A DNA stretch of 64,000 nucleotides from Saprospiraceae bacterium (GTDB taxonomy: Bacteria > Bacteroidota > Bacteroidia > Chitinophagales > Saprospiraceae). The notes under the pieces were generated by a model. It made no database searches and had not been told where the DNA came from. It saw nothing but the letters and a program-made list of their open reading frames with translations. The translations under genes were made by a program, and so were the position numbers. Each line of letters starts with the position of its first letter. The stretch's first letter is position 1. The stretch is taken from contig JADJNF010000008.1 of assembly GCA_016714445.1 (NCBI GenBank), positions 310,001 through 374,000 on the forward strand, written 5' to 3'. Below, in pieces: positions 8,467 to 18,035 of the stretch.

Positions 8467-9420
8467 ATGGTACTATGGGATGAGTTTGAAAAAGTTTCCA
8501 CATCTGAATGGCTCAAAAAAGCCAACATTGATTTGAAAGGCAAAAAGCAGGCAGAAGATTTTATATATAAAGTCTGCGAGGGGGTGGATTGCAGTCCTTT
8601 TTTGACTGAAGGAGATGTACTTTCTGCAAAACCAATTTACGGTCCTTCAACCAAATCAGGGGTGCACATCCTGGCAGATCATCCTTTAGCAGCCAACAGT
8701 AAAGCCATATCCATGTTGTCTTACGGTGTTGAAGCACTTTCTTTTGATGTCAATGACACATGGGACTTAGATTTGCTATTTGGCAATATTTATTTGGAAA
8801 TGGTAAGTGTGATATTGCAAGTAGAAGGCAGTATTGATGTTGTCAGACATAAGGTGGACGTGTACATTAAAAAAAAATATAGTGGAAAAACCACAAATAT
8901 TATAATTATTTCTGCCAAAGAAAGTCATGGTACAGGCATATATTTAAAGTACGAAAACACCGTCTCAGAGAGGTTGAATTTGATAAAAGGTCATCTTGAT
9001 GAAATGGCTTTAAATAGTAGCACTACTGCACCTATTATAATATTGGATCTGAAAAAGGATTTTTTAGCCCAAATTGCTGAATTAAGGGCAATACGAAAAC
9101 GAATGGAACAATATAAAACAGTTCACCCTGAAATTAAAAGTGAAGTATTGTTGATTTCTCGAATTCACCAAGACGCTTATATTTCCGATCAAATCCATCC
9201 CTTAATCATCTGCAATTACCTGATCATGTCCTCTTACCTGGGTATGAGTGATTTTTCTTTTGGTGTTCCTTTTGCGGATGATGTAGAAGCGGCCAGGTTG
9301 TGTTTAAACATCCAACATATTTTTAAGGAAGAAAGTAATCTTGGATATGTTTCAGACCCTGTAGCAGGAAGTTATATCATTGAAAAACTAACGGAACAAA
9401 TGTTACTCCACTTGGAATAA
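8467..9420 (+). CDS. Methylmalonyl-CoA mutase small-subunit-like protein (short)
   Basis: 317 residues resembling the small, non-catalytic subunit of methylmalonyl-CoA mutase. It has the N-terminal WLKKANIDLKGK segment, a TIM-barrel-like middle, and the hallmark C-terminal SDPVAGSYIIEKLT. The usual subunit is about 450-620 residues. This version ends right after the barrel motif and has no cobalamin-binding domain (no DxHxxG). The large subunit gene normally follows directly, but here a protease gene follows. It may pair with a MutB encoded elsewhere or be a divergent paralogue. No frame break is visible within it. Confidence 0.75.
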   Translation: MVLWDEFEKVSTSEWLKKANIDLKGKKQAEDFIYKVCEGVDCSPFLTEGDVLSAKPIYGPSTKSGVHILADHPLAANSKAISMLSYGVEALSFDVNDTWDLDLLFGNIYLEMVSVILQVEGSIDVVRHKVDVYIKKKYSGKTTNIIIISAKESHGTGIYLKYENTVSERLNLIKGHLDEMALNSSTTAPIIILDLKKDFLAQIAELRAIRKRMEQYKTVHPEIKSEVLLISRIHQDAYISDQIHPLIICNYLIMSSYLGMSDFSFGVPFADDVEAARLCLNIQHIFKEESNLGYVSDPVAGSYIIEKLTEQMLLHLE

Positions 9421-9609
9421 ATCTTTCTTATGTCGTCTGTTAAAATGGTCAATTGGTCTATTTTGTAGTTATAATTTTGTTAAAACGGTCCCATTTTTGA
9501 TAACTTTATGAATAAATAGAGTTTTAAGTCAGATATTTGAAATCAATATTCTTAAATTGATGTTTAAAACGCCAGTATATTGAGAGTATTAAAATTATCG
9601 AATCAATTA

Positions 9610-11769
9610 ATGAAATCACAAAAAATTAGAAATATGGTGTTGAGAAGTTCAGTAATTATTGCAGCCCTTTTGGGTTTATATTTCTTTAAGATGACAGAAC
9701 CCACCGTAGTGGTCAATGATAAAGAAGCATTGATACTGCAGGGCTTAATGCAAACCATTGAATACGTCCATTTTGCCCCAAAAAAGGTAGATGATGCGTT
9801 TAGTCAAACCATTTATAAAACCTATCTCGAAAGAATAGACGGCCAAAAAAGATTTTTTACCCAGCAGGATATTGATAAAATCAAACCATTTGAACTTAAA
9901 ATTGACGATCAGGTCAATGCCCGTACTTTTGAGTTTTTTAATGCATCGTTCCCTATGCTGGAAGCTGGAATCAAAAAGTCAGAAGCATTTTTTAATGAAA
10001 TCATTGATACCCCTTTAAATTTTAATAAAGGTGACATGATTGAAACTGATACTGAAAAAAGGCAATTTGTAAAAAATGATGCTGAGCTCAAAGAGCAATG
10101 GAAAAATATAATCCAGTTTGAAGTAATGACAAAATGGGTGCAACTCACGGATGATCAGAATGAGAAAGAAAATAAATCTGAAGCTAAATCCGATGAAGAA
10201 TTAAAGGCAGATGCCATTAAAGATGTTAAGAAGAGATTTTCTGACTGGTTTGGAAGATTGGCAAAACTGAGAAGATCTGATAGAATGGAAATTTACCTTG
10301 GTAGCATTGCCAATTATTTTGATCCTCATACGGATTATTTCAGTCCAAAAGAAAAGCAGGATTTTGATATCAATATGGGAGGAAAACTTGAAGGAATCGG
10401 GGCCAGACTTCAGCCGGAAGGGGATTACACCAAAGTTTTCAGCATCGTAGTGGGAGGACCTGCATGGAAAACCAAAAAACTGGATGAAAATGACATCATC
10501 ATGAAAGTAGCCCAAAAAGGACAGGAACCTGTAGATATTGCGGGTATGAGGGTAGATGATGTAGTTCAGATGGTAAGAGGAAAAAAAGGAACCACGGTAA
10601 TTCTTACTGTCAAAAAGAAAGATAATTCAATAGTTGATATTGCGATAGAAAGAGATGAAGTACAACTGGAAGATTCCAAAGCAAAATCTGTTCTTCTTAA
10701 CATGCCTGGTAAGGTTCAAAATATAGGTTATATAAATCTTCCCAAATTTTATTCGTCCTTTGAAACTGATGGGGGTAATTCATGTGCAGTTGATGTTGCA
10801 GAAGAAATCAAAAAACTGAAGAATCAGAATGTCAATGGTATTATTCTTGATCTGAGAAATAATTCAGGCGGATCACTCAACGATGTGGTGGATATGAGTG
10901 GGTTATTTATTGAAGAAGGCCCTATCGTTCAGGTAAAAGGAAGGGAAGAAAAACCATTTATTCATGTAGATAAAGACAAAAGTGTACTATACGATGGACC
11001 TTTGGTTATTTTGGTAAATCAGTTTAGTGCTTCCGCGTCTGAAATCATAGTGGCTGCCCTGCAGGACTATAACAGGGCCATCATCGTAGGTAGCAAATCT
11101 ACTTTTGGGAAAGGTACTGTGCAACGATTTTATGATCTGGACAGAGGTATAAGAGGTTATGATGAATTCAAACCTTTAGGAAATGTCAAAATGACCGTAC
11201 AAAAATTTTATAGGGTAAATGGTGGTTCAAATCAGTTGAAAGGTGTAATACCTGATATCATATTGCCTGATACCTATCATTATATACAAACTGGTGAAAG
11301 CGAATATGACAACCCTTTACCCTGGACGGAGATTGCTGCCGTACCGTATAGCCAGAATGTGGTAAGACTGGACCATAAGGAAAAACTGATAAGCAATAGT
11401 AAAAACAGATTAGATCAGAATAAAGATTTTATGCTTGTGCTGGAGAGTGCAGCTAAAATTAAAGAAAGCCGTGATCAGACGAAATGGCCTTTGAAACTAA
11501 ATGATTACCGAGCTATGGTGAATAAAAAAGAGCAGGAATCCAAAAAATTTGAAAAATTATTTAAAAATGAAATTGTTGGGTTGGAAATTAAAAATTTGAC
11601 TGCTGATCTTCCAAAAATAGAAATGGATGAATCCAACAAAGCAAGAAATGACGAATTTATTAAGGAACTGAAAAAAGATATTTATCTGGAAGAGACCATG
11701 TACATCATAAGGGATATGATCAATCTGGAGAAGTCATTTGTATCCTTACAAAGTAAAATTGTCGAATAA
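9610..11769 (+). CDS. C-terminal processing (tail-specific) protease, S41A
   Basis: About 719 residues from ATG 9610; an in-frame TTG at 9580 would add ten residues, but the ATG gives a normal basic n-region and membrane segment (SSVIIAALLGLYFF). Domains in order: signal anchor, helical N-domain, PDZ (about 235-320, with GIGARLQPEG), S41 protease core with SASASE and FGKGTVQ holding the Ser-Lys catalytic dyad, and the C-terminal DUF3340-type helical domain of Prc. It degrades or trims periplasmic and envelope proteins. Length fits E. coli Prc (about 680). It is a single gene closed by a strong terminator. Confidence 0.93.
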   Translation: MKSQKIRNMVLRSSVIIAALLGLYFFKMTEPTVVVNDKEALILQGLMQTIEYVHFAPKKVDDAFSQTIYKTYLERIDGQKRFFTQQDIDKIKPFELKIDDQVNARTFEFFNASFPMLEAGIKKSEAFFNEIIDTPLNFNKGDMIETDTEKRQFVKNDAELKEQWKNIIQFEVMTKWVQLTDDQNEKENKSEAKSDEELKADAIKDVKKRFSDWFGRLAKLRRSDRMEIYLGSIANYFDPHTDYFSPKEKQDFDINMGGKLEGIGARLQPEGDYTKVFSIVVGGPAWKTKKLDENDIIMKVAQKGQEPVDIAGMRVDDVVQMVRGKKGTTVILTVKKKDNSIVDIAIERDEVQLEDSKAKSVLLNMPGKVQNIGYINLPKFYSSFETDGGNSCAVDVAEEIKKLKNQNVNGIILDLRNNSGGSLNDVVDMSGLFIEEGPIVQVKGREEKPFIHVDKDKSVLYDGPLVILVNQFSASASEIIVAALQDYNRAIIVGSKSTFGKGTVQRFYDLDRGIRGYDEFKPLGNVKMTVQKFYRVNGGSNQLKGVIPDIILPDTYHYIQTGESEYDNPLPWTEIAAVPYSQNVVRLDHKEKLISNSKNRLDQNKDFMLVLESAAKIKESRDQTKWPLKLNDYRAMVNKKEQESKKFEKLFKNEIVGLEIKNLTADLPKIEMDESNKARNDEFIKELKKDIYLEETMYIIRDMINLEKSFVSLQSKIVE

Positions 11770-11791
11770 TCTCAAAATTTTATTCTGACTG

Positions 11792-11837
11792 AAAAAAAAG
11801 AAGCTGTTCCCTGCAAAGAGAGCAGCTTCTTTTTTTT
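11792..11837. terminator. Bidirectional terminator hairpin
   Basis: A 15-bp stem, 11792-11806 (eight A then GAAGCTG, the last seven pairing with CAGCTTC) with 11823-11837, around a 16-base loop. It has A and T runs at both ends and lies between the convergent protease and LacI-type genes. Confidence 0.88.
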
Positions 11838-11842
11838 TAGGT

Positions 11843-12838
11843 TTATATAAAAACAGATTCAAGACTTACTAGTGTGGTCTCTATTTCTATATGCTGAATT
11901 TCTGATACACCTTGCATTCTGCGTAGCAACGCTTCTGCAGCTGTTTTGCCGATCTCAAACCCAGAGTGTTTTATGTGACTTATTCTTGGATAGATTTGAT
12001 ACGGCATTTTACCATCGCTTATAGCAACAATGCTTGTTTTCTCCGGAAAAAGATTTAGTTTTAGTAATGTTGGATAAACAGTCATAAATAATTCATCAGA
12101 CATAAAAAATACAGCATCAAAAGGTGTTTTTCTAAGCTTCTCTTCCAGTACATCGGTATTCATAAAATCATGGTATAAGTACACAATATCGTAGTCTGAA
12201 TGTAATATATGATGGTTAGAGAGACATTCTTTAAATCCAGCTAATCTATTTTTTGTTATTTCGAGCCTTGGATTTCCAAAGATACCAAGAATATTTTGTT
12301 TATCGTTGTCAATCAAATGTTTGGTGCCATTAAAAGCGGCAACCTTATCGTCTATAGTAACTGATGTAAATTCAGGGGAAAAAATAACTTTGTCCAACAT
12401 GACCACAGGGATACCAGCGTTCTTTAAAACATAAAAATGATCACAATCAAATGTATTTTCTGACACAGAAATGAGAACACCTTCTACCACCCAGCTAAGA
12501 CAATGACTTATAATTTCTTTTTCCCGTTCTATTGAATTATCGGAGAAAAAAATAATCATTGAATATCCTGAATTTACGATTACTGAATTTATTCCTTCCA
12601 TCAGTTCGGGTATAAAAAACATATTAAATTCCGGAAGAATTAAAGCAATTAAACCTGAATTTTTTTGTCTGAAGTATCTGGCATGTAGATTGGGTAAATA
12701 ATTAAACTCAATGGCTGCCTTTTTTACTCTGGATTTAGTCTCAGGACTTATATCAGGATGATCTGACAGAGCCCTTGATATGGTTGATGGGTTAAGGGAT
12801 AATAATTTGGCAAGATCTTTTATTCCGGTGCGTTTCAT
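11843..12838 (-). CDS. LacI/GalR family transcriptional regulator
   Basis: 331 residues from the ATG at 12838. An upstream in-frame extension of 15 residues would place the helix-turn-helix too far in. The LacI HTH is at the N-terminus: MKRTGIKDLAKLLSLN, then PSTISRALSDHP. A periplasmic-binding-protein-like ligand domain follows to the C-terminus. It lies directly upstream of, and divergent from, the susC/susD locus, so it is the obvious candidate regulator of that sugar-uptake pair. A perfect palindromic LacI-type operator lies in its own leader, which suggests autoregulation. The ligand is unknown. Confidence 0.9.
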   Translation of the reverse strand: MKRTGIKDLAKLLSLNPSTISRALSDHPDISPETKSRVKKAAIEFNYLPNLHARYFRQKNSGLIALILPEFNMFFIPELMEGINSVIVNSGYSMIIFFSDNSIEREKEIISHCLSWVVEGVLISVSENTFDCDHFYVLKNAGIPVVMLDKVIFSPEFTSVTIDDKVAAFNGTKHLIDNDKQNILGIFGNPRLEITKNRLAGFKECLSNHHILHSDYDIVYLYHDFMNTDVLEEKLRKTPFDAVFFMSDELFMTVYPTLLKLNLFPEKTSIVAISDGKMPYQIYPRISHIKHSGFEIGKTAAEALLRRMQGVSEIQHIEIETTLVSLESVFI

Positions 12839-12867
12839 GCTGCAAAATAAAATAATATTTTTCAACA

Positions 12868-12879
12868 ACAAACGTTTGT
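12868..12879. promoter_or_regulatory. LacI-type palindromic operator
   Basis: ACAAACGTTTGT is a perfect 12-bp palindrome with the central CG typical of LacI/CcpA family operators. It sits 30 bases upstream of the regulator ATG and is followed by a second half-like segment, GCAATCGTTTT. A partial match (AAAACGTTA) occurs near 13177 in front of susC. Confidence 0.6.
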
Positions 12880-13419
12880 GCAATCGTTTTCTAAAAATAT
12901 TATAAAATTAATTCAATACTATATTTTAATATTGTTAATTATTTGTTTTCATCAAGTCTTAAGATGGTAGTATTAGAAGTTAATATTCCGTATACTGTAA
13001 TATTGTAGAATAATATTTTGATTGTCTTGTATTATTTATTGACATATTTATAATAATTTGGTGCATTGAAAATTGACCTGAGTGCAAATTCGTACAAGAT
13101 AATTGATAAGAAGCAGTAAAAAATTTAAAAATAGTGAAGAAATAGCGATTTCATCAAACAGCAAAATAAGAAACCAAAACGTTATATAAATGTTAAATGA
13201 TTTTTGGTTTTAAAATGATAGAATAATAGAGCATTTAATATAGTCATATTCATATAATGACCTTAATTTGCAGGTAAAACATGATTGACATAAAAAATAA
13301 TTTTGTAGATAACTCTTTTAAGTTTGAATTTATTTATAAATTTGAGCCATCAAAGCTTGTGTAATTTTAACACTAAGTATATTTTATTAACTAATTTTTA
13401 ACAAAATCGTCAAAGCCAC
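12880..13419. other. AT-rich divergent regulatory region between lacI-type gene and susC
   Basis: About 540 very AT-rich bases with no convincing gene. It contains a half-operator-like AACGTT at about 13178-13183 and two exact TAnnTTTG matches on the plus strand, TAATTTTG at 13298-13305 and TAAATTTG at 13337-13344. Either could be the susC -7 box, with leaders of roughly 75-115 bases. A 27-codon ORF at 13281-13364 overlaps these boxes and looks accidental. Confidence 0.5.
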
Positions 13420-16347
13420 ATGAAAAGTTTTTTAACGAAATGGTCATTTTCGTTGTTTTTGGTATTCGGTTTGACAGCTTTCGGAGTAGCCCAGAAAAAG
13501 GTCTCAGGAACAGTCACTGATGCTTCAAACGGCGACGCGCTAATAGGCGCCAATGTATTGGTAAAAGGGTCCGGCACCGGAACTATTACCGATATCGATG
13601 GAACATACTCACTTTCAGCTTCTGAAGGAGATGTTCTTGTTTTTTCTTATGCCGGTTATACTGACCAGGAGGTAGTAGTCGGTGCATCTTCCACAGTTAA
13701 TGTATCGCTGGCTGCCGGCAAACTTCTGGATGAAGTTGTGGTAGTAGGTTATGGTACACAAAAATCAAAGGAAGTTACAGGGTCTGTTGTAAGTGTTAAA
13801 AGGGAAGATTTTAATGCCGGAAACGTGAATTCGCCTGCACAGTTGCTTCAGGGCAGAGTAGCAGGTTTGACAGTATCCCGCCCGGGTGGTGACCCCAATG
13901 GTTGATTTGGTATAAGATTGAGAGGATTATCTACCATCGGTGCTCAAACTGAGCCATTGATTATTGTAGATGGTGTACCTGGCGCTTCATTATCCAATAT
14001 CGATCCACAGGATATTGAGAGTTTTGATGTACTTAAAGACGGATCTGCTGCTGCCATTTATGGAACAAGAGGTTCATCAGGTGTAATTTTAATCACCACT
14101 AAAAAGGGTAAAAAAGGCACCAGCAATGTTGAATACAATGGATATGTGTCCAATGAATCAATTGCAAAACTTCCAGCATTCCTAACTGCATCTGAATTCA
14201 AAGCCGCAGGCGGAATTGATGCAGGAGGAACTACAAATTGGTTTGATGAAGTATCTCAAAGTAAGTTTTCTCAATCGCACAACTTGTCTCTTTCAGGTGG
14301 AACAGCAGCAACATCTTATAGAGCATCATTCAACTTCAGAGATATGGCTGGTGTTGTAATAAATACAGGATTCAAACAATTGAACGGTAGCCTTTCCTTA
14401 AATCAGAAAGCTATGAATGACAAACTCAATTTGTCATTAAATATGATACTTACCAACAGAGACAGCAAATTCGGATTCCCTGAAGCTTTCAGATATGCAG
14501 CCGTTGCAAATCCTACATCGAGGGTTTTTTTGGAAAATGGTAAATATAATGATCCTTCTGGATTTGATTCATTTAACCCTGTTTCAATAGCAAATCAAAT
14601 AAATGAAGGTATAAAATCAGAAATTCTTGCAAATGCAACTGCAAGTTATGAGATTGTTTCAGGACTTAAAGTAACTGCAAGTTATGCCAAACAGAAGTCG
14701 GATGTTCTAAATGGTGAATATTATTCAAAATCTTCTGTATACAGACAAGGTGTTTCCAGAAATGGTGTTGCCAGAAGAATTACTGATGTAAGTAGTAATA
14801 ATCTTTATGAAGGAACATTGAGTTATAGTGGTGATGCAGGAAAATTGACCTATACAATAATGGGAGGACTATCAGCCCAAGATTTTACCTTCCAGGGCCA
14901 AGGTATTGAGGCCGGTGGATTTCTATTAGACGCCTTTACCTATAATAACATAGGAGCTTCTTCAGAAGTGTTGAAAGGTCTTGCCAGCACATGGTCTTAT
15001 AACAATGGTTATGCTCTTCAGGCTCAATTCGCCAGAGTGAACTTAAATCAGGATAATACTTACTTTTTGTCTGCTTCAGTAAGAAGAGAAGGATCTGACA
15101 GATTTGGTCAGGACAATAAATATGGTATCTTCCCTGCCATCAGTGCGGGTGTAGACATTTCCAAATTGGCTTCATTAAATAATGTTGACAACTTAAAATT
15201 AAGAGTAGGTTATGGGGTAACGGGTAATTTGCCTGGAAGTTCTTATCTAGGTTATTCTATTTTTACTCCTGGAGCCCAATTCTACTACAATGGAGAATTT
15301 GTACCTTCTTATGGTCCAATAACCAATGCTAACGCTGATCTTAGTTGGGAGAAAAAGAGTGAAATAAATGTTGGTATTGAATATGCCATGTTTAATTCAA
15401 AATTAAGAGGTGCTTTGGATATCTTCCAAAGAAAAACTTCTGACCTTATTTTATACGCACCAGTATTAGTACCACCAAACTTAGCTGCAAATACATGGAC
15501 TAATAGTGCTGGATTTACCACTTCCGGTATTGAGCTTTCAGTAAATTATGACTTAATCAAGAATGCTAACTTCAGTTACACGCCAACATTAATATTTACA
15601 TCATATAGAACTATTCTGGATTCATATTTGGAGAACACTCCTCGAACATTTGCTACTAATCTAGGCGCACCAGGTCAAAATTTACCTGTCCCTTCCCTAG
15701 GTTTACATTTTATTGAGGTTGGAGCGCCGGTTGGACAAATTGTTGCTCCAATATGGAATGGAACTCTAAATGATGGAAAACCAACATTTGTAGATCAAAA
15801 TGGAGACGGAGCAATAGACGCAGCTGACTGGGTAGTAGTTGGAAATGGTCTTCCTGATTTTGAATTGTCTTTAAACAATGCCTTTACTTTTGGCAAGTTT
15901 GATGCAAATTTATTTTTCAGAGGTGCATTCGGGCATAGTTTAGTCAATGAAAATAGAGCTTTCTATGAAATTAAACCTGCTATATTAGCAGCTAATATTG
16001 TTCAAACAAAATATTATGATCCTAAAGTCACAACTGCATCTTATAACAGCACTCACGTAGAAAAAGCTGATTTTGTACGATTGGACAATGCTTCTATAGG
16101 GTGTACTATTGATACAAAAGGTAGTAAGTATTTTAACAAGGCAAGATTGTTTGTTACAGGTCAGAATTTATTTACTATCACTGGATACACCGGAATAGAT
16201 CCTGATGTAAGATTATCTGATACGGGTGCACAGGACAATGGTGCGAGGCTTGCTGCAGTGGGTAATCCTTTGGCTCCAGGTGTAGACAGAAGAAGTACCT
16301 ATTATTTGGGTCGTACTTTAACTTTTGGTGTAAATTTAGGTTTTTAA
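13420..16347 (+). pseudogene. SusC/RagA-type TonB receptor, interrupted by an in-frame TGA
   Basis: 975 codons plus stop in a single frame, broken only by TGA at 13903-13905. Signal peptide 1-24 (FGLTAFGVAQ); CarboxypepD_reg domain about 25-110; the SusC signature LDEVVVVGYGTQKSKEVTGS; plug with IRLRGLSTIGA and IIVDGVPG just after the stop; barrel to the end. The TGA lies in GDPNG-stop-FGIRLRG, where a Gly (GGA) would fit, so one G-to-T change explains it. The rest of the receptor and the susD partner are intact, so the gene is newly inactivated or the base is a sequencing error. Other genes here end in TGA, ruling out recoding. If functional it would import glycans through the outer membrane with SusD. 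Confidence 0.88.
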
Positions 16348-16369
16348 TTAAAGTTTAAATAAATTTAAA

Positions 16370-17911
16370 ATGAAGAATATAATATTTTTATTCATACTGG
16401 GTCTGGGCCTGCTGAGCATTTCATCATGTTCAGATTTAGAGCCAGAGTTCAAAGATATAGTTACCGCTGATAACTATTTTGAAAATGATGCCGCTTTTGT
16501 TTCAGCATTAGGCGCAGCATATACCAATCTGTATGGTGTGGCTAACCACGGTACTCTCTTTTCGCTTCAGGAAGTTTCCTCTGACGAAGCTTGTATACCA
16601 CACAAAGGACCGGATTGGGAAGATGGTGGTCAATGGATTAGAGTACACAGACATCAGTTTGTTGCAGGAGAAGGAGTATTTGGAAATGTATGGAACTTTG
16701 CTTATGGTGGAATCAATACCTGTAATCGTCTGATAGCCACTTTTGAAAAAGTAGATAATCCAAACTCAGCTGCTTTTATTGCAGAGTTGAAGGTTTTGAG
16801 AGCTTATTATTATCTTCAATTGTTGGATGTATTTGGGAATGTGCCTTTGATCACATCTTTTGATGTACCCGCGGATTTCAAACCTGCTACTGAAAACAGA
16901 GCAAAAGTTTATGAATTTGTTGAATCAGAGTTGAAAACGCAGGGAGCATTGTTAAGCAAAGAAGTTAATAGTACTACTTATGCAAGGATGAACTATTATG
17001 TTGCTCAGGCCATGTTGTCGCAGCTATATCTTAATGCTGAACAATATAAAGGTGCTGCTGAGTTGGATAAAGCGATCGCGGCTTGTGATGAAATCATCAA
17101 TTCAGGTAAATACTCCCTGGAATCCAATTACTTTGCAAATTTTGCCGTAAATAATGGTGGTTCTAAAGAAAATATGTTTGTTATACCTTACGATAAAGTA
17201 AATGCAAGAGGTTTTAATCTTCCAATGATGACCTTACATTATGAGTCGCAGAAGACCTTTAACTTTACCGCTCAACCTTGGAACGGATATACCTCACTGG
17301 CTGATTTCTATAATTCATTTGAAGACAATGATCTCAGAAAAACAGGAGGAGCAAGAGGTTATGGTGTTTTCCTGGCAGGTCCACAAAAAGATGCTGGCGG
17401 CAAACAACTTGTAGATGCAGCAGATTCTTGGTTTCCTGATGGAGATACAGATGGCAGAAATGTAAACTTCAATCCAGTTTTAAATGCTATCGGACCTAAC
17501 GCAGGACGTGATGCAGGGGCAAGATTATCTAAGTATGAGTATGAGATTGGAGGTACAGCAGAAGCAAGCAATGACTTTGTATTGTTTAGATACGGTGAAA
17601 TATTATTGAATAAAGCTGAAGCCATGTGGAGAAAAAGTGCTGGTAGTGCTCCTGCCCTTGAGTTGGTCAATATGATCAGAACAAGAGCTGGTGTTGCACC
17701 ATTTGCATCTTTGACAGCGGATAATCTTTTAGCAGAAAGAGGTAGAGAATTCTGTTTTGAGATAAAAAGAAGAACAGATTTGATCAGATTTGGTAAGTGG
17801 GATGATGCATGGTGGGAAAAACCAGTTTCTGAAGCATATAAAACATTAATGCCTATTCCAGGATCTCAGGTAACGCTCAATCCTAATCTGAAGCAGAATC
17901 CGGGATACTAA
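16370..17911 (+). CDS. SusD/RagB family glycan-binding lipoprotein
   Basis: 513 residues, normal length. SPII signal with lipobox SISSC (Cys20), then the SusD/RagB pattern: early helical N-part with NYFENDAAFVSALGAAY, the YNGGINTCNR-like segment (FAYGGINTCNRLIATFE), ELKVLRAYYYLQLLDVFGNVPL typical of the TPR core, and a C-terminal ERGREFCFEIKRRTDLIRFGKW motif. It forms the surface lid over the SusC channel. It starts 22 bases after susC and is closed by two hairpins. Intactness of this gene argues that loss of susC is recent or not real. No glycosidase gene is directly attached. Confidence 0.94.
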   Translation: MKNIIFLFILGLGLLSISSCSDLEPEFKDIVTADNYFENDAAFVSALGAAYTNLYGVANHGTLFSLQEVSSDEACIPHKGPDWEDGGQWIRVHRHQFVAGEGVFGNVWNFAYGGINTCNRLIATFEKVDNPNSAAFIAELKVLRAYYYLQLLDVFGNVPLITSFDVPADFKPATENRAKVYEFVESELKTQGALLSKEVNSTTYARMNYYVAQAMLSQLYLNAEQYKGAAELDKAIAACDEIINSGKYSLESNYFANFAVNNGGSKENMFVIPYDKVNARGFNLPMMTLHYESQKTFNFTAQPWNGYTSLADFYNSFEDNDLRKTGGARGYGVFLAGPQKDAGGKQLVDAADSWFPDGDTDGRNVNFNPVLNAIGPNAGRDAGARLSKYEYEIGGTAEASNDFVLFRYGEILLNKAEAMWRKSAGSAPALELVNMIRTRAGVAPFASLTADNLLAERGREFCFEIKRRTDLIRFGKWDDAWWEKPVSEAYKTLMPIPGSQVTLNPNLKQNPGY

Positions 17912-17935
17912 TATTTTTAAATAAAAACTTTTGAA

Positions 17936-17965
17936 TAGGATGGTTTTCGAAAACAAACCATCCTA
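17936..17965. repeat. Hairpin after susD
   Basis: Perfect 11-bp inverted repeat, 17936-17946 (TAGGATGGTTT) with 17955-17965, immediately ahead of a second, terminator-like hairpin. There is no T run of its own. It may stabilise the susCD transcript end. Confidence 0.6.
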
Positions 17966-17972
17966 ATGAAAT

Positions 17973-18009
17973 AAAAAAGCCGCTAAACTGAAAAGTTAGC
18001 GGCTTTTTT
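17973..18009. terminator. Bidirectional terminator between susD and htpG
   Basis: Perfect 14-bp stem, 17973-17986 (six A then GCCGCTAA) with 17996-18009, and a 9-base loop. A and T runs at the ends serve both convergent genes. Confidence 0.88.
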
Positions 18010-18035
18010 TATAACCTGAATGAATGAAATAAGCT

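Noticed and set aside
9580..9609. TTG start giving ten extra residues on the tail-specific protease
   Set aside because: ATG 9610 gives a cleaner signal anchor and ATG is the preferred start.
12839..12883. Fifteen-residue N-terminal extension of the LacI-type regulator
   Set aside because: Overlaps the palindromic operator and would move the helix-turn-helix away from the N-terminus.
13281..13364. 27-codon ORF upstream of susC
   Set aside because: Overlaps both candidate promoter boxes, AT-rich and without family features; probably accidental.
13903..13905. UGA recoding (glycine or selenocysteine) in susC
   Set aside because: Other genes in the window, such as the rhomboid at 6189-6743, end normally at TGA, and SusC receptors have no selenocysteine.
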